Positions 1 to 12,874 are shown, counted from the stretch's first letter. The stretch is DNA of 43,129 nt from Trachelipus rathkii (GCA_015478945.1 JABUQX010042120.1:1-43129), one strand, 5' to 3'. Notes: generated from the sequence alone by a model not told the origin. Numbers and translations: made by a program.

Positions 1-3000
1 GGAAGAGACTATTGGATATAATAGATAATTCATAAATTAGGGAGAGGTATATATGAGTACCTAGAATGCGCACTATACAGATTAATAAATGTTTAACATA
101 TTATTGCGATTTAGCTGACCACATCTTCTCGTTGCATGATTATGTAAGTTATAAAGTTATATTATCTCTGGAGGCTTTAATTAATGGTGAAAAAAATATA
201 AAAAAGGAGGGTCATATATTAAAACACAAGAAAATACGAAAAGGTATTGTTAAAGTCTGTGGAGAATACAAATCATACAGTCATATAAGTTGAAATAATA
301 ATATATTTAAGAGTTTCAATATAATTAAGAACTATATATTGAGGACCAGGCTGACGGTGTATATAATCAGTATTTTGAGGTAATAAATGGGATGGGATAT
401 CCTGCAATAGTCATTAAAATCATGGTCTATATATATTAGTGATGCAGAAATGTAATTAAGAATCATTATAATTAATCAAGTTTATTACAGGCTCGATTGC
501 TACCAGGCTCGAAAATTTAAATAGTAGGTTTAATTCTTCACATATTGTTTAATATTAAATCTACACACGTCGTACTTTTATCTAGACCGTAACAGATTGA
601 TTTAACGACTATATACTGAATATTTATATAACTACTCGGATTTTCCACTGTTGATTAAAATAGGTAGAATATACTAATATCATTCAATAAGATTGATAAG
701 GTATTAACGTTAAATGTAGGTTAATTTATGTGATATATATTGATGAGAAATATAATAGGAGACATAGAATAAATTTATCTCACATAATCTATTCTGTGCG
801 TGGTGGTGAAGAAGTGGTAAAGTATGTTAGTTGAAACTATTAATTACAATTTGTGTAAAGATACTCGTGATGCTGAAAAGTAGCTTACTAAATTGCTACA
901 TAACGACTAGAATAATACTTGAAACTACATTTGGTACGAATATTATAATAATAAAAAAGAAATACTCTTACTATTGAAGAACTTAAAATTGATGCTTATG
1001 CGGAGGGCATATATATTAAATCGGTAACCTATTTAGCTATTTTAATTATGTTAATTGAACAGAATCTCTTTTGATCTGGTATTATGTATGTAGATAGATA
1101 AGGATTTAGTAATCCAAACTGAATTAGCGTTTATACAGTACTTAATAGAAAGTATTAAAGTAAAATCTCTTTAAGCATGTCACAAAATGTAAAGTATGTA
1201 ACCTTGAGCGGAACCTGAGTGATATGTATTTTTTCTCACGAACAGATCACATTAGGAGAGGAAAAATATATGACCAAGATTAAGCAAGTTATGGTGAGCT
1301 GGATATACTTCATCATCTATCTATTAATTTCCTTAAACTAATTATGTTGAAAGAGGGTTATATATCATCTGTGGAGATATAACCCCATTGACTGTCAGCA
1401 TGTGAGCACACAGCTGTAAGCAGACGAAAAGTATGCACTATAACTTATATGTACTACCGTCCAGAGATGTCTACTAATAACTAGATATACCTAAGGATAT
1501 GGGTTACTGTATAGTACTAAATATAATTGATCATCATTATAGTTATTAGGAGAGGGGAGAGTAGATAGGTAATACTACAAAGCTCCTTTATATAAAGAGT
1601 AGTTAATTTGTACCTCACAAAGAGAGTTAATAGTTATATAACTTAGTCACCCTAATGTTCATTATTAACCAATTCTAGAATTAAGATCACCATTGACTCT
1701 GTACTCGTGCATATAAAAGATGTAGAATGGTAAAATCCCTTACTCACCTTCTACATTATATATTGAAGATTATCTCATTACAAATATTATATAGAAAAGA
1801 AACAAGATAATGTTATTAATAAAATATGTAATGAACACGTTATATTTTACAATATATATATATACTGGTAGTCAGATATATATATTTTTTCATTCTATAT
1901 AGACACAGTACTTACTACATAGAGTAATTAAGATAAGATTATATCAGATATATAGTTAATAGACATTCCTGTAATTAGATTAGATACGAAAGTAAAGGGT
2001 AATATTCAGGATAAGGCTCAAAAATGACAGTAGGGGAGTATGGCTTGGGGTATTTTATTTTGTACCCATAGAGAAGTGCTTAATAAGTGAACCTCTTACT
2101 CAGTAGTAGAGGATTTGGGGAATTATAAGGTAGAAAGCATATAAGACAGGTTTTCTACTATTCAAAGATATTTGAGCTTATGAGCCATGAGAAAAATAGA
2201 ATCCTCTTACGTGCAGCATAAAATAGACGTATATGCGATTATTTATCACAGTATGATGAATGTTGGACTGATATGTTCAGCGGTAAATAATTATAGAGGC
2301 GGTAAAATGTCAGTATCATAAGGTCGATGGAGAGCCTAGAAGATATTGTCATAAATGAAAAAGACTAAGACAGGAAAAACCTGCTTATAATAATTAGAAA
2401 AATGATATATATTGATGTATTTATATGCTTAAATTTTAATTACTAACTAGATAACTTTATTATATACGACGGTGTGTATTACTGTATAAATAAGTTAATA
2501 TATTTTATTATGATAAATATGTTCATTATACGAACCAGAACGTACGCACTACAGAGCATATTTGCACTTTCTTTCACATCTTATCTAATTGCGGATTGGA
2601 TCTCTTCTCCATGAAGCCTACCCAGATTAGCGTAAGCGAAGTGGTACTTCTGTGATTGTTATTAATCCTAATGTCATTCAATTTATCCATAAAAGTACAG
2701 ATTTTCCTTCATAGAGTTCATATATTCCAGGTACAGCTTCTTGAATCTAATAAGCCTAGATCCTTCAAAATTTAGTTTTTATATGTATATAAAATAAACG
2801 TAAAATTTAGACTCAAATAAAACCTGAATGGGACAGATCTTCTTTCACGTAGTGATGACTATATCGTATAGTATATAGTACAGTAAATCAAAAGTTAATT
2901 TTCATCACTGTATATACTCAATTTTCAAAATGAGGTTAAATCTTTACTATGATACGGAAATCACACTAGTTATTGCAGTTCAAGCTTGCTAAATTATACC

Positions 3001-4850
3001 TTATAGGAAGCTTATATATTAGAACCTATGTTTAAACTAATTATTTACAGACGAAGCTAATATATTTATCTGCCAAATCATGATTGATTATTTAATAGTT
3101 TTAAAGGTCTTGAAAGGTATAGACTGTGATTATCAGTCACTGAATACTTAGTGATTATTTTATACGGTCTGATAGTTTATGGCGATAGTCATTCTCTTCA
3201 ATGAAAAGCTTCATTACTTATGTACTCTCTAGTCTGTAAGATACTGAGAATCCTTTAAACCCTGATCAAATCCTAATTTGCTCTTAAAATAAAGAGTAAG
3301 CCTACTGCTTACAGCTGTATGTCCAAAACCTGTTTTCAAACTGTTGGAGGCCTTAATTGCTATGATTGTAGATTTAAAAGGAGTGAAGTTTATCTGCCAC
3401 ATGCGTGCATTTATGAATTGAAATTCGCTTTTTGACACTTACTTACAGGGCAAAAGCTACTTTTTATAGTATATATCTATTAAGAGAGTTGTACACACAA
3501 GATAATTAATTTCATCTCAAGGATTTATCGAGAGTATCATTATTCCCTAACATTGAGTGAAACAGGAAAATTTAAGCCTACTGAAAGTATATGGGATTAG
3601 AGTGGAACATATGTAAAGCTAACTCAGGATAAATTATATATAAAATAGTCAACCCTATATATAAATACACTACCTTTCGGACTTAGGGGGAGTTGAGTGT
3701 GTAGCGGAAGTTTCTGAATGGTCGATCCGCGGCGGTGGCTTTGGACGTGAGTGTTCTATAGGAGAGGTTTGTGGAGGAGAGGAGTAGATCCTTGTGAGTG
3801 TGTAGTCGGCGTGGGTGGTGGTGCAGACTTTTATGAGGCCACGAGAGAGTATGCTTTTTCAATTGTAATGTATATATATTATCCGGGCTTAAACATGTTA
3901 ATTATCATGCTGAGCGCGAAATAAATGATAGTATTAGTTATATATGCCTAATGATTGCGGTCTGAGACAGCGAACCTTCAGCTTTGTAACGGTAGTATAT
4001 ACTAGTGCCTATGTTCATTTTTAATAATACACTGTTTGAGATTAAGGCAGTCACTGTAGGAGTAAGTCCTCCTCTTTTGGATCAAGTCTAGCACTCACCC
4101 ATCAATGTCGTGGGTCCTATACTTGAGCATCCATCAACTATTGAAATATGAGACAGAGTAACGCAAACGTATAAAGCTATTTGAATTATTTTTTAAGATG
4201 AATAAACGAGGTAAAAGTGACAAATATCGAGTGTTATATTAAAATGGATGTAACATTCGCTTTTTTAGGTGTGTCGCTTTGAACGTAAATAACTCTGTAA
4301 AGTTGGAGAGAATATATGATAACTGCTTCATTAATTATGCCAACTACATTGCCTTATATTACGTCATTACATTACACCTCAACAGGACATTGAGGATTTC
4401 CGTTTATAAGAAGCAATAAAAACGGATGCTGTTCAGCATAATTAGATTCTATTGAACTTATACTTTATATATATATTGACTATATTCATGGTATATATGT
4501 TATATATTTTATAAAATATTTAATCATGTGTTAAGTTGTGTAAACATACTATGTCTTTATCGCGTTATTCAAATGTTACTTTATTAATAGTTTCTAATTT
4601 ATGTTGGAAGTCTATTGTAATTATTATATTATCATTATTCTTTGTTACAATCATTAGTATGTTTTACGTAAAATTTGTATAATATTAATGTAGTGAGTAG
4701 CTAAGTACTTTGTTATTGTCAATAAGTATTTATAGTTTCGGTAATATATGCGTAATAAAATAGTATTACTTATGGATATTACAATGAAAGCAGCTTCTGC
4801 ATTATTTTATAATTAACCTACTTAAAAATTAAATCTACATATTAAATTAT
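1..4850. other. AT-rich sequence, no recognisable gene
   Basis: I see no coding region, RNA gene or transposon signature here. The sequence is AT-rich but, unlike most of the window, is mostly not organised into long TA arrays. Open frames are short and none resembles a known family; the longest ATG-less ones, such as about 3229-3438 on the minus strand, have no domain features. A locally G-rich patch is listed separately. Confidence 0.6.
3676..3845. other. G-rich, C-poor patch
   Basis: Within the AT-rich left flank this stretch switches abruptly to G/T-rich sequence. In 3721-3840 I count about 51 G against 16 C. Runs such as GGGTGGTGGTG and GTGGAGGAGAGGAG are typical. No open frame or known repeat is evident. 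It is compositionally the complement of the C/A-rich right end of the window. Confidence 0.5.
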
Positions 4851-5110
4851 CTGATATAGATATATATGATATATATAATATATTAGGATGGGTCTGGATA
4901 TATATAATTTAGTATAGTAATAATTATATGATAATTGATATATAATATTATATATATCACGGTAATTTAATAAATATATATACTATTATATAATACTAAA
5001 TATAATATATATAATATACTATTAATTATAATATAATATATATATATATAGTATTATATATATATAAAAAATATAATATATAAATTATTAAATATATATA
5101 TATACTAATA
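4850..5110. repeat. TA-rich low-complexity tract
   Basis: Mostly alternating TA with interruptions (ATAATATATA, TATTATATA). It is an imperfect dinucleotide microsatellite region without coding potential. Confidence 0.85.
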
Positions 5111-6120
5111 AGAGATTTATAAATCTTTATCAATTCGTTCAAATAATTTTATAAAATAAAAAGTTTATATAATTTCCAACATATATTTTTCTATTAAATA
5201 GTCTATGTAATAAATTAATTACAATTTTATTAATATTAATGCATTAAAGAATCTGAACAAATGTTCTAAATATAATAAAATAATAAATATAGTAATAAAA
5301 ATAATAATTAAATAATAAAAAAATAATAATAAATAAAAAGTCTTAAACAAATAATTAAAATATATTAAAGATTCTAAAAAATAGTTATATAAAATATATT
5401 TAGAAGTTAATTAGCAGTATACTTTACAGACCATAAGACAGTAAAACAGTAAAATCAAAGCATACTAAGAAAAAAACATAAGTTATTAAAACGAGACAAA
5501 TACATGAATTTTGATTACCTGAATTTTTAACTTATGGTATTAACAAAAGTAAATCAGATCATCAATAGTTTAATCAATTTATATGATTAAACCCGTAAAA
5601 GCATATGAGTTTTAAGATTCAATTGAAATTGATAAAGTAATAATATAAAAGCACTCGACTAATTCCTTTATTTGATTGCTAAGTTTAAACATCATCATTT
5701 ATTATAGACAATTACTGATTTACTGCTTATTAGGGATTAATATAATAAATACGTATGACATAATAATGTTTATTAACATTTAATATTATTAATATATTGA
5801 TAATAATAATTCATAAAATAGCTATATAATGAAGTTTTAAGCAGTAAGAACGTAAAAACAAAGTAGCCTACTAATTTACATTGTTTATGGCTTCAAGGTA
5901 TACACGACTCATATTGATAATTACTGATTATACTTGAGCTTTAAAACGGTATGTATATTAGTAGTATATATTGTTTTTTAATACATATAACATTTCCATG
6001 TTAACAGTTGTAGTAAAAAAAGTAATGTAATCATATAGTGTAATATTTGGTAGAAGTAAGACGGGAAAATCCCTCATCCGTTCATTTGAATAGTATTTTA
6101 TTTCAATCATATCTCAGGTT
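5111..6120. other. AT-rich sequence, nothing recognised
   Basis: A/T-dominated DNA with poly-A and AATA runs near 5270-5340 and no open frame of note. I see no gene or mobile element here. Confidence 0.6.
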
Positions 6121-6430
6121 CTAATCCGCGAGATCTCGCCGCATCCGCATTTAATTTCTGCGGAAGGCGCACGAGGGTATGCATTTAAATGTAGCTTATT
6201 GGAAGAGCTCGCCCGTAGTACAGAGGGTGTGCACTCACTTACGCGGCGCGTCGAGATTAACGCCTATCTGGGGATTGCGCCTATATGTACGAGGGCGACA
6301 CGGCGTAGCGAGTATTTACAGTGGTTAAATATTGATACGTCACTCTCGCGGGCGCAATACGCGGGCGAGTTTCTAGTCACGCTCATTAGGGTAGTTATAT
6401 GACCTGCGGTATAACGCGGAACTTAAGCTA
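6121..6430. other. CpG-dense island in AT-rich DNA
   Basis: I count about 33 CpG dinucleotides in roughly 310 bases, against almost none in the kilobases on either side. The left edge carries CCGCATCCGCAT, a signature shared with three other places in this window. CGCGGGCG occurs twice near 6350-6370, separated by five bases. A 67-codon frame (6199-6402, plus, non-ATG start) is open but resembles nothing I know. It could be a transposon end, a CpG island or foreign sequence. Confidence 0.55.
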
Positions 6431-7461
6431 GATAATCACGTAAGTTTATTGGCGTTATCACTGCACGATATAATATATATCACACACCTAGTACCAATAT
6501 GACTATAGTATAAATATTGTTGGATATCTCTTTCGTCTTTGATAATGTCGATGCTTAATAAAATATTATAAGGATGTATTAAAGAAAATAAAAAGACACC
6601 TAACTCATAGTTAAAATATGACATCGTTCTTTATCAAAACAAAGCATTTAATAATTGACATACCGTATATTATCTAAAGATGTACAGCTATGTACATCTT
6701 TAAAATACCTAACGTATATATATGGGTAGTAACTCATACAGTATATACTATATAAAAATATATTTAAGGTACTTATTATTATAATAATAGTATTTATCTA
6801 CTATAATATAGGCTTAACTAAGGGAGAGGCCTAGAAAGAGGCTTACTAGAAAAAGAAAAAAAGAGGCTAACTTCAAGGATGATAGAAGGACTCATGCTGA
6901 AGAAGATAGATAATAGATTTTAAACTCTGCAAAACGATGATGCATGTACATATAGCAACTTTCTACATCTAAGTTACCGAAACATAGATCTCCTTGAACC
7001 ACGGTGTTTTTTAGCAGAGTGTTAAGATAATTATGGATGCCTATGTGGATGAAATGCTGCTAACGCAGAAATTTCACCAGCCAAGTAAAAGCAAAAGATC
7101 ACACCAACAGACCACGGCATACCATCCGTGTCTGCTGATCATTGCTGACATCCTGATGGACGTCTTTTGGTTTTCGAGCACGATGAAGAGTCTTGTCTCA
7201 GAAGTGTCAAATAGCTGGAATCAGATAAAGAAGCCACTGGTCTTGTGGAATGATAATGTAAAAATTTTCCACATCTTGCATAAGTCGTCCGTAAATTCCT
7301 AGCCTATGTCCTGTCAAACAAACTGTAAGCTAGTGAGGTCTTTCCAGTGCGAACAGATCTAATTTACAACGAAAAAGATAAGCAACCCCCCGAAAGGGCC
7401 TCAGACTGCTTGAACACATCTTGTGGAATTATAATTCTCAACATTAAAAGTAGAACGCATA
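6431..7461. other. No recognised gene
   Basis: The sequence is AT-rich up to about 6830, then of more ordinary composition. An 89-codon ATG frame at 7033-7302 (plus) contains HQQTTAYHP, which superficially recalls the TTAYHP box of Gypsy-type integrases. The residues that should follow that box are absent and no catalytic D,D,E pattern is visible, so I do not call a gene. Confidence 0.45.
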
Positions 7462-7501
7462 TTTTTTTTTTTTTTTTTTTTTTTTGTTTTTTTTTTTTTT
7501 T
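7462..7501 (-). repeat. Poly-T / poly-A tract
   Basis: T24, one G, then T15 on the plus strand. Read on the minus strand it is a 40-base A tract that could be the tail of a retroposed sequence at 7502-7580. No AATAAA signal is visible in that short upstream segment, so this is only a possibility. Confidence 0.9.
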
Positions 7502-7584
7502 CCAAATTGATGTCCTTCTTGGGGAAGAGGTTTGTGGGGTGCAAAAAGAGTTGGTTCCAAGCGTCCTGCACTCTACGTAACACG

Positions 7585-7603
7585 AGATATAATATATAGT
7601 ATA

Positions 7604-7650
<47 letters not shown>

Positions 7651-7692
7651 TATATAATAAATATTATATATATAATAAATAATATAGATATA
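7585..7692. repeat. (TA)n microsatellite
   Basis: A nearly pure TA run of about 45 bases flanked by imperfect TA/ATA sequence. It separates the poly-T tract from the 3' end of the retrotransposon relic. Confidence 0.95.
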
Positions 7693-7719
7693 TACTAAAT
7701 CCTTGACTTTTACATAACT

Positions 7720-9030
7720 GATGATTACTCAGTTTGGCCACGAGCTCTGTCAACGTGGGGTCCAACCTCCGCCCCATCCTGTTCAATTCATCACGATCAC
7801 ATCCGCCATCAACTCATCCATTGCAGGCATCACAGTGTCCCTAATGAATCCTCCACTGTGTCTCCATCTCTTCAGCGTCTTCTCTCTCGCCTCACTCCCT
7901 CGGTCTCCACCTTCCACCTCCCTACTGCAGCTTTTCCTCTCCTGCATCCGCTCCCCAGGTGTCCCCACCTACACTAGTCTGGCTCGTCCACTTTATTCAT
8001 CATGGGTTCACCCCAGCTCTGTTCCCCTCACTGTCTCTTTCCTCACTCGTCTCTCCTCGTCTTCCAAATTCACCGATCCCCAACACATTCTTCTCCGGCT
8101 GTCTGAATTCTACTCGCTCTCTCTCCCAGTCATGCTCCATGTCTGCCCCTCATACAATCAGTATTGGTGTCAAACACTCCCTCGTATATTGCTTCCTTCA
8201 CCTCTTTGTTCATATCTTTATCTTTCAAGATGGTATACTGCTCTTGCAGTCCTGCCATACTGCTCATTCCTACTCGTAAATTGTCCTTGCACACCCCTCC
8301 TTCTCTCTAAATTGCTTCCTAGGTAATGTAATCTTCCACGTTTTAATCTCTCTACGTCTACCTCCACAATCAACTCCTCCTCCTCCCCCTACTTACTCAT
8401 CATTATTTCTGTTTCTCCACATTCATATATTTAATCCAGCTTCTCAATTTTTTGCCTGCGAAACACATGCACCATTGCCTCAACCTTCTCCCAAAAAACC
8501 ATCTCCCCTCCAACACGTCCAAATCACTGCGTATACCATGATGTCCTCCGTCAATCTCCTGATAAACTCTTCTTAACCACTTTATGCCTGTGACTGGTGT
8601 CCGATTACCGCTATACGAACAGTGAATGGAGACAACACATCTCGCTGCCTTACTTCCAGTTTTAGCTCAAACCATTCCTCGTTTTTATATCCTGTTCTGA
8701 CCTTACTTATGCAATTCACTTATGTACTTCTTACTGCCTTTATCACTCTGTCTCCCCACTTCATAATCTCTCTCTGAACCTCTCCATAGCTCTCCCTGGT
8801 ACTATGAAGCAAATCTTTCTTCAAGTTAATGATAGGCGATATATGTCTTCTTGTTGTTCCCATGTTTTCCCTGTTCATTCTCAATGCGGAACATTAAATC
8901 TGTGCTCTGCACCTCTAATTCACCCATCCTGCGTCTTCACCTAACTCGGCTCTATCTTAAAGATCTTAATTTCTTTCTAAAACATTGCTCTCATATTCTT
9001 CGCCATGTGAATCCATTAGTGAGATTCCTC
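7720..9030 (-). pseudogene. Decayed non-LTR retrotransposon reverse transcriptase (3' part)
   Basis: Read on the minus strand with frame changes, this shows the second half of a non-LTR (LINE) reverse transcriptase. In order there are: a segment like LWRG..EREIMKWGDRVIKAV; then VRTGYKNEEWFELKLEVRQRD followed by VLSP; then DIMVY with the catalytic YADD box near 8521-8536; then EKTEIMMSK; then LHYLGSNLER. These match the palm and thumb order of LINE reverse transcriptases. The last readable stretch, at about 7725-7790, reads NRMGRRLDPTLTELVAKL and probably marks the C-terminus or 3' end. The YADD codons lack one base (GCA G-T GAT), and many other stops and shifts are present, so the copy is dead. 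The 5' part, including any endonuclease, is missing; a TA array begins at 9036. The clade (CR1/L2/Jockey type) is uncertain. Confidence 0.8.
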
Positions 9031-9035
9031 ATATA

Positions 9036-9057
9036 TATAGTATCAATATATATAATA

Positions 9058-9106
<49 letters not shown>

Positions 9107-9130
9107 TATATATATAATATATATATATCT
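9036..9130. repeat. (TA)n microsatellite
   Basis: Nearly pure TA for about 45 bases with flanking imperfect TA. It abuts the truncated 5' side of the reverse-transcriptase relic. Confidence 0.95.
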
Positions 9131-9174
9131 ATAAATATAAAATTATTACAAATTTCCTGTGGCTCAAAACGTCT

Positions 9175-9296
9175 TAAAAACCTGTAACTATCCTCTATCC
9201 CAATCCCGCAATTCAGCGAATAGTGGATTTTAACCCTATCCGCAGTCCGCATTCCGCATCCGCATCCACGATAGTGGATAATCACTAACCCCGCTA
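9175..9296 (-). mobile_element. hAT-like element terminus with GCGGATGCGG motif
   Basis: On the minus strand this reads GGTGTAGCGGGGTTAG, then GTGGATGCGGATGCGGAATG, then TGCGGACTGCGGATAGGG. Short GCGGAT/GCGGAC iterations close to an end beginning like CAGGTGTAGCGGGG resemble termini of some invertebrate hAT transposons. No transposase and no second end could be assigned. TA arrays flank it on both sides. Confidence 0.4.
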
Positions 9297-9301
9297 CACC
9301 T

Positions 9302-9405
9302 TTAATATAAGTATATATAATATATATATATATTATAGTATATATATATAGTCATATTATATAATAATATATATAATATTAATATATATATATATATATA
9401 TATAT
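9302..9405. repeat. TA-rich microsatellite
   Basis: Imperfect TA array directly after the GCGGATGCGG-containing segment. Confidence 0.9.
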
Positions 9406-9596
9406 GTGCAACAGTAAATATAAATTAATGTTAAAAAATTTAAATAATTCAATGATAAAAAACAATTCAGGATTAAAATTTTTAACAAATTAATATTCAA
9501 ATTTAATTATATTTTTCATTTGATGTTAATCACATATTACTGAATTCGTATGATTGTTTATCACCTTCGTCTGGTCGAGTGTCGATTTGGATGCAT

Positions 9597-9608
9597 GAGA
9601 GAGAGATA

Positions 9609-9659
<51 letters not shown>

Positions 9660-9720
9660 GAGAGAGAGCAGAGAAGCAGAGACGAGAGACGAGAAGAGAG
9701 AGACGAGAAGAGAGATAGAG
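9597..9720. repeat. (GA)n microsatellite
   Basis: A pure GA run of about 40 bases, then degenerate GAGA/GACGAGAAGAG sequence. Its minus strand translates as a Leu/Ser run, which is not a gene. Confidence 0.95.
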
Positions 9721-9829
9721 AGTTCAATTGTATTCTACAGCATATCATAAACTAATAACGAAATTCTTAAATGCCACCTTTTCTAGCTAACAATGACCCA
9801 ACTATAATATTGCTTACTGGAATTATATT

Positions 9830-11850
9830 AATATCTTCCTTACTTGGCTAATCCCACTGTACATTTTGTGGATTGCTTGATACCACTTCATTTTTGAGGT
9901 ATTATCATTTCCGCCTTTACAGGCTCTGCTGCTTCATCATTGTAAATATTTTTAATATTTTACCCCAGTAATGTTTTAATGGTTGATCGTATTGCACTGC
10001 ATAAAACTCACCAACTTTAATATCTTGAAACTTTCCTATGACCAAGTGATTTCTTGACAGTCTTTTTGAAGATTTTGAGGTTTGATCCATCAATTCCTAA
10101 CAATTCTCTCCACAACTCAGGCTAATATCTGTCTCTTCTGAGGATGACTCTTGTGGTGATGCTTTTATTCTCTGAAGATTTCCTTTTCTTTGGTTGACTC
10201 TTCGTGTTTCTTAAATTCCTTATCAGCTAAAATAAAGCGATGGATTGGGACACGGGGCGTTCTGGTAAGGGTACTCATTTTGCGTGACAGATGTCATATT
10301 AGATCATTTCGACTCTTTATAAAAAGTTTCAAATGAAGTCTCTTTTCTTTGAGACCAAGGTTGACACATACAGGCTTTTTTTTGTGTGGGCGAGAGTCGT
10401 TTGCTAGCATCTTTTATCAGGTGAGCTTGGTGACATTGAGGATTGGCAGGACGACAGGGACCGTTGTTCTGAAAATGTTTCTTTGTAGATTGATTTTTTT
10501 CTGGGTGTAGAGAATAAGGTACTTGGTTGATGGATCGTGTTCGAATGGTCTCTTTATTCTTGGTATATTCACTGTAATGCTCTTGCAAATCAATTTGTTC
10601 AATATAGGTTCACTTTTCTTCACTGAGGTTATGCTTTACACTCCCAGGAGTGAATCTTGGTGCTCCGTTATCAAACTTAAAGACCTTTGGAATATTGTAT
10701 TGAGTTACTAACCATTTAGTAGTTTTCCCTTGGTTAATTCCCAACTTAGCCCAATCGCTTCGTGAAGGCTCAAGAATTAATTATATTTAATCTTTTACAT
10801 CCAGCCTATTGCTGCCCCAGGTGTCGCCAATGATGTTATAGCAAATTGAATCTTTTCGCAGGTGTTCTTGTGCTCCAGTTTCATGAACGTGCTGAGTAAG
10901 TTCTTCATAAGTCTTAAAAGAACTGAAGCATGAAATATCGAGAGGTTATAAGGTGTCAGTGGTATGTGCTGGTAACTTCAACAGTGTGACATTTTCCCTT
11001 TGAGCCAACTGTATGGTAGCAGAAGACATATGAGTCAGATGACCATCAAATATAAATAGAAGAGGTTGTATATGTTTGTTTTTTTTGGCAAAATTTTTCA
11101 AACCACTTAGAAAATTGCAGTGGTCATTAATCTGTTGTCACTGACTGCATAATAGGTATCTGGTTGAGCTTTACTTCCACGCCAATTAGCCATTATATTT
11201 TTTGAAAATAATTAATTGATCCATTGAGGTACCATCTGTTTCTTTGTTTGAATCGCAAACTACTTGCACTGTTTTTTGTCCAGTTGGTGCAACAATTTTG
11301 CATTTTGATGGATCTGATGGAAAACTACTTTCATCAAGATTCGGAAGCATTCTGGATGGTTCTCTATTTGCAAGTATCTTGCATCTTTTTTCACCATATC
11401 ATAAAATCCATAAATTACAAATGGATCAGAAGTTACCTGTTTCCTGCCAATATGCATAGGTAATGCCTTTTTAAGACTTGTTTTATGATAAGTCATAAAA
11501 TTTGTAAGCCAATTCCTACCAGGCTTGTTTTCTTTAAAAATGTCCATCTCATTAGCTGTCAAGTATTCAGACACTATCTCACAGAGTTCCTCAGAAGTTT
11601 GGTCAAATCCACACTAAGCCCTACGCTTTATACATGTAGCAAGTGTTTTTTTCACTTCTGCTGGAATTCTTGGCAGACGGCTTATAGTCCCTAGTGTTAT
11701 TTCTCCTCTATCAACAAGGCAGCGTTTTCTGAGCATTGAAATGGACATGTGATATTTCTTTGCGTTTAAATGCGTTTTGGTTTCATTTTTTACTTCTATA
11801 ACTTTGGCTACAGAAGCCTCTGTCCAGAGTTTTATATAATTCCTGGGCAT
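9830..11850 (-). pseudogene. Decayed pogo/Tigger-type (Tc1/mariner) transposase
   Basis: The minus strand encodes a recognisable transposase of the CENP-B/Tigger/Jerky type. An ATG at 11850 starts MPRNYIKLW and an HTH-psq-like region (NAKKYHMSISMLRKRC), then IPAEVKKTLATCIKRRA. A TAG at 11614-11616 interrupts the frame, which continues unshifted through SEYLTANEMDIF and GRNWLTNFM. A +1 shift near 11340 leads to the first catalytic block NLDESSFPSDPSK, with Asp at 11333-11335. Next come WRGSKAQPDTYYAVSDN near 11150, then IFDGHLTHMSSATIQLAQ with the second Asp at 11045-11047. LPAHTTDTL is followed by an in-frame TAA at 10946-10948, where a Gln codon would be expected, then PLD. The last two Asp are 36 positions apart. 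A C-terminal VGEFYAVQYDQPLKHYWGK block lies near 9970-10015. Several stops and shifts make it inactive. I could not find terminal inverted repeats. Confidence 0.88.
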
Positions 11851-12874
11851 AATTTTTAATGATTATTATTCTCCCTTTTTTTTTTTAATGGTTTTAATAT
11901 TTATATAGGTATTAATATATTTATTATTTGTTTTATTAAACAATATATTGATATTGAATACATAGGAGGGTAAAAAAAAATATAATATATATATAATATT
12001 CATGGTTAATACAATCCACTTTGGTTTTTTAGGTATCCCCTCATAAATTTGTAAACAATTTGGGGTTGATAAAAACTTTTTTTTTAACCTTCACTTTTGG
12101 GTGTCAATTTGTGGTGGTAAAAAAAATCCCAGTTTATATACAGAAAAACCATGTGAATTACTATGAAAATTATAATTAATAATATAAAATGCACTAAAAT
12201 TTTAGATACTGATTTTTTTTTTATTTTAATTTGGCAAATTAATACATACGCTATATGAATAAGGTATAAAACGGAAAATAAATTTGTACAGACATTGGCA
12301 ATATCTGTAAAATAGTTAAATGATCATATTTTCAAATAGAGGGGTGAGAATTTTTTTTATTTGTAAAGCAGTTCATAGAACTCGGCTAAAGTTAGCTCTA
12401 AAATCTACAATACAGCAAAAAAAAAAAGGGTGTTGGAAACTTTTTTTTTCGATCAAATTGTAAATTCAAAGCATTGTTTTAACCCCAAATGGGGGAAGAA
12501 GAAAAGTTTAAGAAGCTTAACCAAAACAATTATGGGCCAAAAAATAATTAACTGGACATCCAACTATTCCCAAAGTAAACTGTCATCCAGTTTCATTTTA
12601 CGCAAAATTAGCGTTGATGCTAAAATTGTGATTCCCATTTCCTAACGTTTGTAGCACAAATGACAAAATGGAAAATGGCTTTAGTTTTGAAATAAGGGTA
12701 GAGAGAATTTTATTTTTCTTTAAAAAATTAAAAATTATTTGAGATATATCATTTCTATTAAAATATAATTAAAATGGCATCAACACGAGCAACATTGTAA
12801 TATATAGAAGCAGCAAAATTTTAAATATATGATGGAAATGATTGTTTATTTAATATAGGATAGATTCTCAGAGG
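11851..12874. other. AT-rich flank of the transposase, no gene
   Basis: AT-rich with several A and T homopolymers of 8-12 bases. It may include the non-coding 5' part of the Tigger-type element, but no terminal inverted repeat pairs convincingly with the sequence near 9.8 kb. The 71-codon frame at 12430-12645 (plus) has no family features. Confidence 0.5.

Noticed and set aside
7033..7302. Possible Gypsy-type integrase fragment (HQQTTAYHP)
   Set aside because: Only a six-residue resemblance. The following conserved residues and the catalytic triad are missing.
7721..8326. 201-codon plus-strand frame rich in Ser, Leu and Pro
   Set aside because: It is antisense to the reverse-transcriptase relic, whose minus-strand reading gives recognisable motifs.
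9530..9748. Ser/Leu-rich minus-strand frame
   Set aside because: Product of a (GA)n microsatellite. The same applies to 20,777-21,013, 29,697-29,987 and 33,223-33,462.
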